Counted from the stretch's first letter, positions 1-9,170 are shown. The stretch is 64,000 nucleotides of DNA from Ancylobacter koreensis (GCF_023016525.1 NZ_JALKCG010000001.1:1426001-1490000), one strand, 5' to 3'. The notes: a model not told the origin generated them from the letters alone. Translations and numbers: made by a program.

Positions 1-2
1 CC

Positions 3-533
3 GTGCTCCATCGCGACGGGGAGACGGAACTGGACGCGGCCGGCGTCGCGGTGGAGGCGGATGCGGCCGCAGTGGTGCTGGTGGCGTCGCGGCAATGGGT
101 GGAGCGTCGCCTCCATGTCGGCCGTCCGCTTGCTGAGGTGTTCTATGTCCGCTCCTTCGCCGGTGCGCCGGAGGACCCGCCGGGGACGGTGGATCACGCG
201 CTGCGGGAGACGGCCTTCGAGACGGCTTTGGTGGACGTCCACAACACGGACTCTGAAGCGAGGCTGGATTGGGCGCAGATTCCCGTCGTCGAGCTGATGG
301 AAGCCTCGGCCGGGCAGGCATCGCGTAATTGCGCCTGGGCCGGACTCGATCCCGCCCGCATCAATCGCGGCGGCGGCGCGCTCGCGCGTGGCCATCCCAT
401 CGGCGCCTCGGGCGCCATCCTCGCCGTGCGACTGTTCCACGAGATGGCGGGCGAGCCGCCGGAGACGCTCGGCCTCGCCGCCATCGCGGCGGCCGGTGGA
501 CTGGCCAGCGTGCTCATGTTGCAGCGCAGCTAA
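3..533 (+). CDS. Thiolase-family protein, C-terminal part (5' end outside window)
   Basis: Only the last 176 codons are present; a whole thiolase is about 390 aa, so the start lies upstream of the window. The visible part has the thiolase C-domain histidine loop GGGALARGHPIGAS (His kept). Two other hallmarks are altered: the usual NEAF motif reads MEAS (Asn lost), and the C-terminal CxGGG loop reads AIAAAGG, so the proton-shuttling Cys is Ala. Known thiolases need that Cys for Claisen chemistry, so this may be a degenerate or lipid-transfer-like member that does not act as an ordinary acetyl-CoA acetyltransferase. A DeoR regulator follows 99 bp later on the same strand. The family call is firm and the function is unknown. 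Confidence 0.75.
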   Translation: MLHRDGETELDAAGVAVEADAAAVVLVASRQWVERRLHVGRPLAEVFYVRSFAGAPEDPPGTVDHALRETAFETALVDVHNTDSEARLDWAQIPVVELMEASAGQASRNCAWAGLDPARINRGGGALARGHPIGASGAILAVRLFHEMAGEPPETLGLAAIAAAGGLASVLMLQRS

Positions 534-632
534 GCACCTGTTTGCCGCGAACGCCTCCAATGTGCAGGATGCGTTTCGAATCGTCCGTAGAAGACGATCG
601 TCTGTTCCCGGGAGACAGGACCCGCCGGCCGA

Positions 633-1418
633 ATGAACGCTATCTCCTCTCGCCAGCAGGACATACTCGTGCTGGCGCGCGCGCAGGGGCGGGTGAGCGT
701 CGAAGACCTCTCCGCGCGTTTCGACGTGTCGCCCCAGACCATCCGCAAGGACCTCAACGATCTTTGCGTGCGACGGCTGATGTCGCGCGTGCATGGCGGC
801 GCCGTGGTCGCCTCCGGCGTCGAGAACCTCGCCTATGAGGCCCGCCGCGCCATGGCGCAGGGCGCCAAGCGCGCCATCGCCGAGGCCGCCGCCAGCATGG
901 TGCCGAACCGCGCCTCGCTGTTCATCAATATCGGCACCACCACCGAGGAAGTGGCCCGCGCGCTGGCGGACCATGAGGACATGCTGGTCATCACCAACAA
1001 TCTCAACGTGGCGACGCTGCTCTACCGCCACCCGAAGATCGAGCTGATCATGGCCGGCGGCCCGGTGCGCCACGCCGACGGCGCGGTGATCGGTTCGGCG
1101 GCGGTTGACTTCGTGCGCCAGTTCCGGGTCGACTACGCCGTCATCGGCGCCTCCGCCATCGAGGAGGACGGCACGCTGCTGGATTTCGACTATCGCGAGG
1201 TGCAGGTCGCCCGCGCCATCATCGACAACGCACGGCAGGTCATACTGGTGGCCGACCGCTCCAAGCTGGAGCGCACCGCGCCGGTGCGCATCGGCTCCAT
1301 CGCCGAGATCGACACCTTCGTCACCGACACGGTGTCGTCACCCGAGCTGCGCAATGTCTGCCAGCGCGAGCAGGTCGAGCTCATCGAGGTCGGCAGCCTC
1401 GACGACGAGGCGTTCTGA
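633..1418 (+). CDS. DeoR/GlpR-family transcriptional regulator
   Basis: The 261-aa protein has an N-terminal DeoR winged helix (residues about 5-57, core VEDLSARFDVSPQTIRKDLNDL, followed by the typical RVHGGAV) and a C-terminal sugar-phosphate-sensing DeoRC domain (TTTEEVARAL, then GASAIEEDGTLLDFD near residue 170). Family members are usually repressors released by a phosphorylated sugar or related metabolite. It lies upstream of, and codirectional with, an aldo/keto reductase and adenine deaminase, which may be its targets. The ATG at 633 fits the family N-terminus exactly. The effector is not predictable from the sequence. Confidence 0.9.
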   Translation: MNAISSRQQDILVLARAQGRVSVEDLSARFDVSPQTIRKDLNDLCVRRLMSRVHGGAVVASGVENLAYEARRAMAQGAKRAIAEAAASMVPNRASLFINIGTTTEEVARALADHEDMLVITNNLNVATLLYRHPKIELIMAGGPVRHADGAVIGSAAVDFVRQFRVDYAVIGASAIEEDGTLLDFDYREVQVARAIIDNARQVILVADRSKLERTAPVRIGSIAEIDTFVTDTVSSPELRNVCQREQVELIEVGSLDDEAF

Positions 1419-1555
1419 GCGCGCGGGCGGCGCGTTACAACCGGGAGGTGGCTGGCCCTCCCGGCGTCCTGCCCTAGATTGGCTGACGCATTCGCGACCC
1501 GTTCCGCGCGGAGCGCCGACCTGAGGCCGGTGCCGCGCCCGCGACCCGGAGGAAA

Positions 1556-2521
1556 ATGACGATGGAACTGCGCCGCCTCGGACGCTCCGACATTCTGGTT
1601 CCCCCGCTGTGCTTCGGCGGCAACGTGTTCGGCTGGACCGCCGACGAAGCCACGTCCTTCCGCCTGCTGGACGGGCTGTTCGAGGCCGGCTTCACCTTCA
1701 TCGACACCGCCGACGTCTATTCGCGCTGGGTGAGCGGCCATGAGGGCGGCGAATCCGAGGCCATCATCGGGCGCTGGATGAAGGCGCGCGGCAACCGCGA
1801 CCGGCTCGTCATCGCCACCAAGGTCGGCGCCGACATGGGGCTCGGCAAGGTCTGCCTGAAGCCGGACTATATAAGCGAGGCGGTCGAAGCCTCGCTGACG
1901 CGGCTGCAGACTGACTATATCGACCTCTACCAGTCGCATTGGGACGACCCGGAAACCCCGTTCGAGGAGGTGCTGGGCGCCTATGACGAGCTGATCCGGG
2001 CCGGCAAGGTGCGGCTCATCGGGGCTTCCAACCTCTCCGGCCCGCGCCTGTTCGAGGCGCTGGCGGTGGCCACGCGGGAGAAGCTGCCGCGCTACGAGAC
2101 GCTGCAGCCCGAATATAATCTGTGCGAGCGCGCCGGGTACGAGGCCGAGCTGGAGCCGATCTGCCGGGCCAACGGGCTCGGCGTCATCACCTATTTCTCG
2201 CTCGCGGCCGGCTTCCTGACCGGCAAGTACCGCACCCCGGCCGACGCGCAGAAGAGCGTGCGCGGGCGGTCGCTGGTCGACAAATATCTCAATCCGAAGG
2301 GCCTCGGCATCCTCGCCGCGCTCGACGAGGTGGCCAATGCCAAGGGCGCGACGCCGACGCAGGTGGCGCTCGCCTGGGTGATGGCGCGCCCCGGCGTGAC
2401 GGCGCCGATCGCCAGCGCCTCGCGCGTCGAGCAGCTCGGCGAGCTGATCGCCGCCGCCGAGCTGACGCTCTCGGACGCCGAGATCGCCCGGCTCGACCGG
2501 GCGAGCGCCTGGAAGGAATAG
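1556..2521 (+). CDS. Aldo/keto reductase
   Basis: This 321-aa (beta/alpha)8-barrel oxidoreductase should reduce a carbonyl with NADPH in the cytoplasm. The catalytic tetrad is visible: Asp50 and Tyr55 (FIDTADVY), Lys89 (IATK) and His128 (YQSHWD). The NADPH-binding C-terminal part ([17 protein letters not shown]) is complete. A strong GGAGG sits just before the start, where two ATGs (1556 and 1562) are possible. Adenine deaminase starts 17 bp after its stop, so the two are probably co-transcribed. It belongs to the YghZ/Tas-like branch by general look; the substrate is unknown. Confidence 0.9.
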   Translation: MTMELRRLGRSDILVPPLCFGGNVFGWTADEATSFRLLDGLFEAGFTFIDTADVYSRWVSGHEGGESEAIIGRWMKARGNRDRLVIATKVGADMGLGKVCLKPDYISEAVEASLTRLQTDYIDLYQSHWDDPETPFEEVLGAYDELIRAGKVRLIGASNLSGPRLFEALAVATREKLPRYETLQPEYNLCERAGYEAELEPICRANGLGVITYFSLAAGFLTGKYRTPADAQKSVRGRSLVDKYLNPKGLGILAALDEVANAKGATPTQVALAWVMARPGVTAPIASASRVEQLGELIAAAELTLSDAEIARLDRASAWKE

Positions 2522-2538
2522 AGGTTAGGACGCTGGCC

Positions 2539-4251
2539 ATGACCACCCGCAGCCCCGCGCAGATCGGCCGCCTCATCGACGCGGGGCGCGGCGTCGCCCC
2601 GGCCGATCTGGTGATCAAGGGCGTCCGCCTGCTGGACGTCATCACCGGCACCATCACCCGCACCGACATCGCCATCGTCGGCGACCGCATCGTCGGCACG
2701 TACGACAGCTATGACGGCGCGACGGTCATCGACGGCAGCGGGCTGTTCGCGGTGCCCGGCTTCATCGACACCCATCTGCACGTCGAATCCTCGCTGGTGA
2801 CGCCGCTGGAATTCGACCGCTGCGTGCTCCCCCACGGCGTCACCACGGCGATCTGCGACCCGCACGAGATCGCCAATGTGCTGGGCGCGGAGGGCATCGC
2901 CTGGTTCCAGCGCTGTGCCGAGCACACGATCATGGACCTGCGCGTGCAGCTCTCCTCCTGCGTGCCGGCGACCGGCTTCGAGACCGCAGGAGCCGAGCTG
3001 GATGCCGCCGATCTCGTGGCGCTGCGCGGCCATGCCTCCGGCATCGGCCTTGCCGAGTTCATGAATTTCCCCGGCGTGCTGTTCCGCGACGCGGGCTGCC
3101 TCGACAAGCTCTCCGCCTTTTCCGACGGGCACATAGACGGCCACGCGCCGCTGCTGCGCGGGCGCGACCTCAACGGCTACATCGCGAGCGGCATCCGCAC
3201 CGAGCACGAGGCGACCTCGCTGGAGGAGGCGCGCGAGAAGCTGGTGAAGGGCATGACGGTGCTCATCCGCGAGGGCTCGGTTTCCAAGGACCTGCACGCG
3301 CTGATCCCGCTGATCTCGGCCGACACCTCGGCTTTCCTCGCCTTCTGCACGGACGATCGCAACCCGCTCGACATCGCCGAGGAGGGCCATCTCGACTACA
3401 TGATCCGCGAGGCGATCAAGGGCGGCGCGCCGCTGCACCATGTCTACCGCGTGGCGAGCTGGTCGGCGGCCAACGCCTTCGGGCTGAGGGATCGCGGCCT
3501 GATCGCGCCGGGCCGGCGCGCCGACATCGTGCTGCTCGACGATCTGGAATCCTGCTCGGTGCGCCATGTCGTCAGCGCCGGAAGGCTGGTGACGCCCGAG
3601 CTCTTCGCCACGCGCGCCCATGTGCCGCCGGTCGGCCTCGATTCCATGAAGGCCGAGCCTGTCGAGGCCGCCGATTTCCGCATCCCCGCCACCGGGCCCG
3701 CCACCCGCGTCATCGGCGTGGTGCCGGGGCGCATCATCACCGAGGATCTGAGCTTCGACCTCGCGGTGATCGACGGCGAGAAGCACGCCGATCTGGACAA
3801 GGATGCGGTGAAGGTCTGCGTCGTTGCCCGCCACGGCAAGAACCGCAATATCGGGCGCGGTTTCGTGCATGGCTTTGGCATGAAGCGCGGCGCCATCGCC
3901 TCCTCGGTCGGCCATGACAGCCACAACATCACCGTGGTCGGTGTCGACGAGGCCGATATGGCGGTGGCGGTGAACCGGCTGATCGACCTGAAGGGAGGCT
4001 TCGTGGTGGCCGAGGGTGGGCAGGTGCGGGCCGAGCTCGCCCTGCCGGTGGCTGGGCTGATGGCGGATACCTCGTTCGAGGAGGTGCACGACGCGCTGAT
4101 TCCGCTGCGCGCGGCGGCCAAGGCGCTCGGCGTCGTGCTGCCCGAGCCGTTCCTGCAGGTCGCCTTCCTGCCGCTGCCGGTGATCCCGCATCTGAAGATC
4201 ACCGATTTCGGCCTGTTCGACGTGAACGCCTTCGCGCTGATCGAGGGGTAG
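2539..4251 (+). CDS. ade: Adenine deaminase
   Basis: The 570-aa amidohydrolase should convert adenine to hypoxanthine and ammonia for purine salvage or nitrogen supply. The metal site HxH is at residues 79-81 ([11 protein letters not shown]), followed by the family-typical [17 protein letters not shown], a central FCTDDRNP, and the Ade-specific C-terminal domain with [11 protein letters not shown]. Length matches the Ade family (about 570-590 aa). The open frame runs further upstream inside the aldo/keto reductase gene, but the ATG at 2539, 17 bp after that gene's stop, gives the family N-terminus. Context with a DeoR regulator suggests conditional expression. Confidence 0.92.
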   Translation: MTTRSPAQIGRLIDAGRGVAPADLVIKGVRLLDVITGTITRTDIAIVGDRIVGTYDSYDGATVIDGSGLFAVPGFIDTHLHVESSLVTPLEFDRCVLPHGVTTAICDPHEIANVLGAEGIAWFQRCAEHTIMDLRVQLSSCVPATGFETAGAELDAADLVALRGHASGIGLAEFMNFPGVLFRDAGCLDKLSAFSDGHIDGHAPLLRGRDLNGYIASGIRTEHEATSLEEAREKLVKGMTVLIREGSVSKDLHALIPLISADTSAFLAFCTDDRNPLDIAEEGHLDYMIREAIKGGAPLHHVYRVASWSAANAFGLRDRGLIAPGRRADIVLLDDLESCSVRHVVSAGRLVTPELFATRAHVPPVGLDSMKAEPVEAADFRIPATGPATRVIGVVPGRIITEDLSFDLAVIDGEKHADLDKDAVKVCVVARHGKNRNIGRGFVHGFGMKRGAIASSVGHDSHNITVVGVDEADMAVAVNRLIDLKGGFVVAEGGQVRAELALPVAGLMADTSFEEVHDALIPLRAAAKALGVVLPEPFLQVAFLPLPVIPHLKITDFGLFDVNAFALIEG

Positions 4252-4281
4252 GGCGTCACCGGCCCGCTTCGCCCGCACCCC

Positions 4282-4370
4282 GTCATGGCCGGGCTTGACC
4301 CGGCCATCCACGCCTTCGTCGAGGCGGGGAGGTGGGAGTCGTGGATCCCCGGGTCAAGCCCGGGGATGAC
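4282..4370. repeat. Palindromic intergenic repeat (31-bp arms)
   Basis: Two 31-bp arms (4282-4312 and 4340-4370) are inverted copies of each other around a 27-bp centre. They differ only at symmetric GG/CC positions, so each arm is itself near-palindromic (CCGGGCTTGACCCGG core). Such elements are common between genes in Hyphomicrobiales genomes. It lies between adenine deaminase and the acyltransferase and could act as a transcription terminator or mRNA stabiliser. Confidence 0.85.
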
Positions 4371-4506
4371 GTTGTATCGGGATGACGCGGTAGAGGGTGG
4401 GGCGTCGAGCCCGACGGCGCCCCCGCGCCGCCTCTCGGAGCCGGGTCTCTGTCCGCCACGCCCGCCGGCCCTCCCGCCGGCCGCGCCGATCTGCTAGACC
4501 GGCCGG

Positions 4507-5262
4507 GTGATCCGTGAGGCCTGCCGCTCCGCAATGTCCCGCCTGCGCTCGACCGTCTTCCTCGTCCTGCTCGTCCTGTGGACGCTGCTGCTGGCCGCGA
4601 CCATTCCCTATTACGCGCTGCGCCGCGATCCGCCCGCCACGCGGCGCTTCTCGCGCGTGTGGGCGCGCGGAGTGCTCGCGCTGCTGCGGCTCGTGGGGGT
4701 GGCATGCCGCACCGTCGGCGAGGCGAACCGGCCGGACACGCCCGCGCTCTATGTCGCCAACCACCAGTCGACCTTCGAGACCATCGCCGCCGCCACGCTG
4801 GTGCCCGATGTCGCCATCGTGCTGAAGGAGGAGCTGTACCGCATCCCGGTCTTCGGCTGGTTCCTCAAGCGCTCGCCGATGATCGCTATCGACCGGGCGG
4901 GCGGCGGCGCGGCGATGAAGAAGATGTTCCGCGAGGGTCGCGAGGCGGCGGGTGAGGGGCGCAGCCTGCTGATCTTCCCGGAAGGCACCCGCCAGCCGGT
5001 GGAGGCGCGCGCGCCGATGCAGCGCGGCGTGCTGCTGCTCTACAAGGCGCTCGGCCTGCCCGTGGTGCCGGTGGCGCACAATGCCGGGCTGTTCTGGCTG
5101 GCGCGCAGCTTCGAGATACGGCCGGGCACCATCACCGTGTCCTTCCTGCCGCCCATCCCCCCCGGCCTGCCGGATGCCGAGTTCATGGAGCGGATCGGCG
5201 CGGCGATCTATGACGAGCGCGACCGGCTGGTGGCGCTCGCAAGAAGTGAGGAACAAGCGTGA
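4507..5262 (+). CDS. 1-acyl-sn-glycerol-3-phosphate acyltransferase (PlsC family)
   Basis: This membrane-bound phospholipid-synthesis enzyme transfers an acyl group to lysophosphatidate. It has an N-terminal hydrophobic helix (residues about 15-35), the acyltransferase block I as NHQSTFE (an H-x4-E variant seen in other proteobacterial PlsC proteins, in place of H-x4-D) and block III FPEGTR. Length (251 aa) is normal. The GTG start at 4507 is uncertain: an in-frame ATG at 4534 gives MSRLRSTVF and is equally plausible; neither has a strong ribosome site. The stop overlaps the next gene's start by 4 bp (GTGA), so the two are translationally coupled. Confidence 0.85.
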   Translation: MIREACRSAMSRLRSTVFLVLLVLWTLLLAATIPYYALRRDPPATRRFSRVWARGVLALLRLVGVACRTVGEANRPDTPALYVANHQSTFETIAAATLVPDVAIVLKEELYRIPVFGWFLKRSPMIAIDRAGGGAAMKKMFREGREAAGEGRSLLIFPEGTRQPVEARAPMQRGVLLLYKALGLPVVPVAHNAGLFWLARSFEIRPGTITVSFLPPIPPGLPDAEFMERIGAAIYDERDRLVALARSEEQA

Positions 5263-6503
5263 GCGATATTCCCGGTATCGTCATCGTCGGCGCGGGGCAG
5301 GGCGGCTTCCAGGCCGCCGCCTCGCTGCGCGAATCCGGCTATCAGGGGCGCCTCGTCCTCGTCGGCGACGAGCCGGGCGTGCCCTATCAGCGCCCGCCGC
5401 TCTCCAAGGCCTATATGAAGGGCGAGGCCGGCATCGAGCAGATCGAGCTGCGCCCGGCCGCCTTCTATGCCGATCACCGCATCGAACTGGTGAACGCGCG
5501 CGCCGCCGCCATCGACCGGGCGGCCAAGCGCCTGCTTCTGCAGGGCGGCGAGCCGCTGAACTACGCGCACCTCATCCTCGCCACCGGCGCGCGCAACCGG
5601 CCGCTCCCGGTGCCGGGCCGCGAGCTTGCCGGCGTGTTCTATCTGCGCAGCCGCGCCGATGCCGATGCGCTCAAGCAGCGGCTGGAGGCCGCCCGCCGCG
5701 TGGTGGTGATCGGCGCCGGTTTCATCGGGCTGGAATTCGCGGCGGTGGCCCGCGCGCTCGGCCATGAGGTGACGGTCATCGAGGCCGCCGCCCGTCCGCT
5801 GGCCCGCGCCGTCTCGCCCGACATGTCGGCCTTCTTCGCGCAGGCCCATGCGGCGATGGGCACGAAGCTGCTGCTCGGCGCTGGCGTCGTCGGGCTGACG
5901 GGCGAGGGCGGCCATGTGACCGGCGTTGAGACGACTGACGGGGCGGTGCATCCCGCCGATTTCGTGCTGGTCGGCATCGGCGTGGTGCCGAATGTGGAAC
6001 TCGCCGCCGAGGCCGGGCTGGAGGTGGCGAACGGCATCGTCGTCGACGCGCATCTGGCGACCGCCGATCCGTCGATCTCCGCGCTCGGCGATGCTGTGGC
6101 CTATCCCAGCCGCTTCGCCGGGGCGATGGCGCGGCTTGAATCAGTGCAGAACGCCGTCGATCAGGCGCGCAGCCTTGCGCACCGGTTGACGGGCAAGGTC
6201 TCGCCCACGGGGGAGCCAGCGCCCTTCGATGCCGTGCCGTGGTTCTGGAGCGACCAGGCCGACCTCAAGCTGCAGATCGTCGGCCTCGCCGGCCCGACGG
6301 ATGCGGGGGTGCTGCGGGGCGATCCCGCCTCGCGACGCTTCTCGGTGTTCCGCTTCCGCGAGGGCGTGCTCACCGCCATCGAGAGCGTCAACCGCCCGGC
6401 CGACCACATGCTCGGCCGCCGCCTGCTGGCCGGCACGCCCGCGATCACCCCGGAGCAGGCCGCTGACGAGAGCTTCGAGCTGAAGAGCCTGCTGGGGCGG
6501 TAG
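5259..6503 (+). CDS. FAD/NAD(P)-dependent ferredoxin-reductase-like oxidoreductase
   Basis: The 414-aa flavoprotein resembles putidaredoxin/rhodocoxin reductases, which pass electrons from NAD(P)H to a ferredoxin. It shows the FAD Rossmann motif GAGQGG near residue 9, the second dinucleotide motif VVIGAGFIGLEFA near 152, and the C-terminal flavin contact SALGDAVAY. The C-terminal reductase domain with QAADLKLQIVGLA (here DQADLKLQ) is family-typical. The start GTG overlaps the plsC stop. No ferredoxin or cytochrome P450 is nearby, so the partner is unknown. Confidence 0.85.
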   Translation: MSDIPGIVIVGAGQGGFQAAASLRESGYQGRLVLVGDEPGVPYQRPPLSKAYMKGEAGIEQIELRPAAFYADHRIELVNARAAAIDRAAKRLLLQGGEPLNYAHLILATGARNRPLPVPGRELAGVFYLRSRADADALKQRLEAARRVVVIGAGFIGLEFAAVARALGHEVTVIEAAARPLARAVSPDMSAFFAQAHAAMGTKLLLGAGVVGLTGEGGHVTGVETTDGAVHPADFVLVGIGVVPNVELAAEAGLEVANGIVVDAHLATADPSISALGDAVAYPSRFAGAMARLESVQNAVDQARSLAHRLTGKVSPTGEPAPFDAVPWFWSDQADLKLQIVGLAGPTDAGVLRGDPASRRFSVFRFREGVLTAIESVNRPADHMLGRRLLAGTPAITPEQAADESFELKSLLGR

Positions 6504-6520
6504 TCTCGTTTTCTTTCATT

Positions 6521-6606
6521 GTCATCCCGGCCGCAGCGAAGCGGAGAGTCGGGATCGCCATTCATTTCGCGCGATCCCGGATCGGCCTGCGGCCGTCCGG
6601 GATGAC
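6521..6606. repeat. Palindromic intergenic repeat
   Basis: An outer inverted pair (GTCATCCCGGCCGCAG at 6521-6536 against the complementary end at 6587-6606) encloses a second one (CGGGATCGC at 6550-6558, GCGATCCCG at 6571-6579). The core CCCGGATCGGC is shared with the repeats in the ydc operon downstream, so they are one loose family. It lies between the flavoprotein gene and the LysR gene. Confidence 0.75.
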
Positions 6607-6668
6607 GGGAGGTGGAGGGGAGCCGCTCGTCGTCTTTGTCTTCCCCCGTTTGTATTCCTCCGTGCTAC

Positions 6669-6682
6669 CATCGGAAAATCCG
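6669..6682. promoter_or_regulatory. Candidate LysR autoregulatory site
   Basis: CATCGGAAAATCCG lies just before the LysR gene start. It nearly matches (in reverse) the perfect inverted repeat CATCGG-T5-CCGATG found before ydcS at 7640-7656. Recurrence at the regulator and at its presumed target supports an operator. This is inferred from sequence only. Confidence 0.45.
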
Positions 6683-6689
6683 TTCCATC

Positions 6690-7610
6690 ATGGGTCGCCC
6701 GATGGCCTTTTCGCTGCGCCAGCTCCAGTATTTCGTGGCCGTGGCGGAGAACGGCTCGGTGTCCTCGGCCGCGCATACGCTCTCCATCTCGCAGTCGACC
6801 GTTACCGAGGCGCTGCGCGAGCTGGAACTCGATCTCGGCTTCCGGCTGCTGGAACGGCACGCGCGCGGCGCTGATCTCACGCTGAAGGGCCACCATTTCC
6901 TGCGCCACGCCCGCAAGATCCTCGGCGACGTCGCCGATGCGCGCCGCGCGCTGGCCGGGCCGGAGACGGCGGCGCTCACCGGCCGGCTGTCGGTCGGCGT
7001 CACCCCGCTGGTTGCCGGCTACATCTATTCCGATCTCATCGCCCGCTTCCGCCGCGCCTTCCCCGGCATCACGGTGGAGGCGGTGGAGGACGCGGCGGAT
7101 TATCTCGAACATCTGCTGGTCGGCGGCGAACTCGACGTCGCCGTCATGGTGCTGCCGCCGGGGCGCCGCTCGGCGGCGTTGCAGACCGAGGCGGTCGAAG
7201 TCTCGCCCTATCGGGTCTGGCTGCCGCTCGGCCACACGGCGCTTGCCGAGGAGCGGGTGAGCCTGCGCGAGCTCTCGGGCGAGCCGCATGTGCTGCTGAC
7301 CATCGACGAGATCGCGGAAGCCTCGGAAATCGTCTGGCGCCGGCTCGGCATCCGCCCGCCGGTGGCCTTCCGCACCCGCTCGGTGGAGGCGGTACGCTCG
7401 CTGGTGGCGACAGGCGCCGGCGTCGCCGTGCTGCCGGACCTCACCTATCGTCCCTGGTCGCTGGAAGGCGACAAGATCGAGGCGCGCACGCTGGTCGACG
7501 ACGTCCCGGCGGTGGAGGTGGCGACCGCCTGGCGGCGCGGCTCGCCGCTCTCCGGCGCCGCCGCCGGTTTCGTCTCCATCGCGGCCACGCGCCATGCCGG
7601 CCGGCGGTGA
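6690..7610 (+). CDS. LysR-family transcriptional regulator (putrescine operon)
   Basis: The protein has the LysR winged helix at its start (LRQLQYFVAVAENGSVSSAAHTLSISQSTVTEALRELE) and a type-2 periplasmic-binding-like effector domain (VGVTPLVAGYI, then AVRSLVATGAGVAVLPD). The open frame extends upstream to 6612, but the helix-turn-helix requires a start at the ATG at 6690 or the one at 6702 (MAFSLRQLQYF). The codirectional ydcSTUV-patD operon begins 140 bp downstream, and a shared CATCGG motif occurs before both, so it probably controls putrescine uptake. The effector is unproven. Confidence 0.88.
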   Translation: MGRPMAFSLRQLQYFVAVAENGSVSSAAHTLSISQSTVTEALRELELDLGFRLLERHARGADLTLKGHHFLRHARKILGDVADARRALAGPETAALTGRLSVGVTPLVAGYIYSDLIARFRRAFPGITVEAVEDAADYLEHLLVGGELDVAVMVLPPGRRSAALQTEAVEVSPYRVWLPLGHTALAEERVSLRELSGEPHVLLTIDEIAEASEIVWRRLGIRPPVAFRTRSVEAVRSLVATGAGVAVLPDLTYRPWSLEGDKIEARTLVDDVPAVEVATAWRRGSPLSGAAAGFVSIAATRHAGRR

Positions 7611-7639
7611 CAGCGGCTGGAAGCTGCACATCCCGTACT

Positions 7640-7656
7640 CATCGGTTTTTCCGATG
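7640..7656. promoter_or_regulatory. Candidate LysR binding site upstream of ydcS
   Basis: CATCGG-TTTTT-CCGATG is a perfect 6-bp inverted repeat about 100 bp before the ydcS start. It fits the T-N11-A LysR consensus, and a close copy lies before the lysR-type gene (6669-6682). It could also be read as a short hairpin ending the lysR transcript, but the second copy favours an operator. Confidence 0.5.
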
Positions 7657-7750
7657 CCTGCCTTCTGATCTTTGGTGTGGCGCGCGCCGTGGTGCGGCGG
7701 CACACTTTCCCTAAAGGGCGGCCAGCGCCCGCAGAACAGAGGGAAAGATC

Positions 7751-8920
7751 ATGCCGACCATTGCCCGTTATCTGCATCTGCCGGCGCTCGTCGCCTGCGC
7801 CTCGCTCACCCTCCAGCCCGCCTTCGCCGCCGAGATGAAGGCGCTCGGCAAGGGCGAGGGGCAGGTCGATATCGTCGCCTGGCCCGGCTACATCGAGCGC
7901 GGCGAGACCGACAAGGCCTATGACTGGGTGAGCGCCTTCGAGAAGAAGACCGGCTGCAAGGTCAATGTGAAGACCGCCGGAACCTCCGACGAGATGGTCG
8001 CGCTGATGAACGAGGGCGGCTTCGACCTCGTGACCGCCTCGGGCGACGCCTCGCTGCGCCTCATCGCCGGCAAGAAGGTCGCCCCCATCAACACCAAGCT
8101 GATCCCGAGCTGGAGCACGGTGGACGAGCGCCTGCAGAGTTCGCCCTGGCACACGGTGAACGGCACCCATTACGGCGTGCCCTACCAGTGGGGCTCCAAC
8201 GTGCTGATGTACAACACCGAGACCTTCAAGGACGGCGCGCCCAAGAGCTGGAACGTCGTCTTCGAGGAGCAGACGCTGCCGGACGGCAAGTCCAACAAGG
8301 GCCGCGTGCAGGCCTTCGACGGGCCGATCTACATCGCCGACGCGGGGCTCTATTTGATGGCGCACAAGCCCGAGCTCGGCATCAAGGACCCCTACGAGCT
8401 GACCGAGGACCAGTACAAGGCCGCGCTCGACCTGCTGCGCGCGCAGCGCAAGATCGTGCAGCGCTACTGGCACGACGCCATGATCCAGGTCGACGACTTC
8501 ACCAATGAAGGCGTGGTCGCCTCTTCCTCCTGGCCGTTCCAGGTGAACCTGCTGGTCAGCCAGAAGAAGCCGATCGCCTCGACCATTCCGCAGGAGGGCG
8601 CCACCGGCTGGGCCGACACCACCATGATGCATGTCGACGCCAAGCACCCGAACTGCGCCTATATGTGGATGGAGCACTCCCTCTCGCCGAAGGTGCAGGG
8701 CGACCTCGCCTCGTGGTTCGGCTCGGTGCCGTCCGTCCCGGCCGCCTGCAAGGGCAACGAGCTGCTCGGCGCCGAGGGCTGCAAGACCAACGGCATGGAA
8801 GACTTCGAGAAGATCCACTTCTGGCGCACCCCGGTCGCCAAATGCGCCAGCCAGGCCGCCGGCTGCGTGCCCTATTACCGCTGGGTGTCCGACTACATCG
8901 CCGTGCTCGGCGGGCGGTAG
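7751..8920 (+). CDS. ydcS: Putrescine-type ABC transporter solute-binding protein
   Basis: The 389-aa periplasmic binding protein starts with a signal peptide (about 27 residues, ending PAFAAE). It matches E. coli YdcS closely by eye: VDIVAWPGYIERGETDK, DLVTASGDASLRLIAGK, GVPYQWGSN, NKGRVQAFDGPIYIADA and SKVQGDLASWFGS-like stretches. The paired C-terminal cysteines are also kept. YdcS feeds polyamines to the YdcTUV importer. It is first in a ydcSTUV-patD operon, an order identical to E. coli. A strong hairpin follows its stop. The family is firm; putrescine as ligand is inherited from the family. Confidence 0.93.
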   Translation: MPTIARYLHLPALVACASLTLQPAFAAEMKALGKGEGQVDIVAWPGYIERGETDKAYDWVSAFEKKTGCKVNVKTAGTSDEMVALMNEGGFDLVTASGDASLRLIAGKKVAPINTKLIPSWSTVDERLQSSPWHTVNGTHYGVPYQWGSNVLMYNTETFKDGAPKSWNVVFEEQTLPDGKSNKGRVQAFDGPIYIADAGLYLMAHKPELGIKDPYELTEDQYKAALDLLRAQRKIVQRYWHDAMIQVDDFTNEGVVASSSWPFQVNLLVSQKKPIASTIPQEGATGWADTTMMHVDAKHPNCAYMWMEHSLSPKVQGDLASWFGSVPSVPAACKGNELLGAEGCKTNGMEDFEKIHFWRTPVAKCASQAAGCVPYYRWVSDYIAVLGGR

Positions 8921-8936
8921 GCCGCTGCGGGCCTTT

Positions 8937-8974
8937 CCGCTTCTCCTCCTCTTTCGCCGGGGGAGGAGGAGCGG
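8937..8974 (+). terminator. Intercistronic hairpin after ydcS
   Basis: A 13-bp stem with one G-U wobble (8937-8949 with 8962-8974) and a 12-nt loop begins 17 nt after the ydcS stop. There is no T-run, so it more likely protects the 3' end of the abundant binding-protein message or causes partial termination than full termination. Confidence 0.6.
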
Positions 8975-9006
8975 TTCCCGCCTTAAGGCGCGATTCTCCG
9001 CCGGAT

Positions 9007-9101
9007 CCCGGATCGGCGCTTCGGCTGCGCCTCCGCTTGTCCGGGACACAAGGCGCGACTGTTTCCCGGATAAGCTGCGCGAAGCGCGGCGCCGATCCGG
9101 G
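9007..9101. repeat. Palindromic repeat, copy 1 in ydc operon
   Basis: CCCGGATCGGCGC at 9007-9019 pairs with GCGCCGATCCGGG at 9089-9101. Most of the interior also matches the second copy at 11182-11289, including the central GTTTCCCGGA and AAGCTGCGCG blocks, so both derive from one mobile or amplified element. It sits between ydcS and ydcT. Confidence 0.85.
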
Positions 9102-9170
9102 CCCAGCGCAAGACTCTGCGCAGCAGCCCTTCCGTTCTGCTCAAACCGCCTTTTGCCGGACCGCCGCCTC

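Noticed and set aside
4743-4790. HX4E in place of HX4D in the PlsC-family acyltransferase
   Set aside because: NHQSTFE-type motifs occur in ordinary proteobacterial PlsC proteins, so this is not a sign of lost activity.
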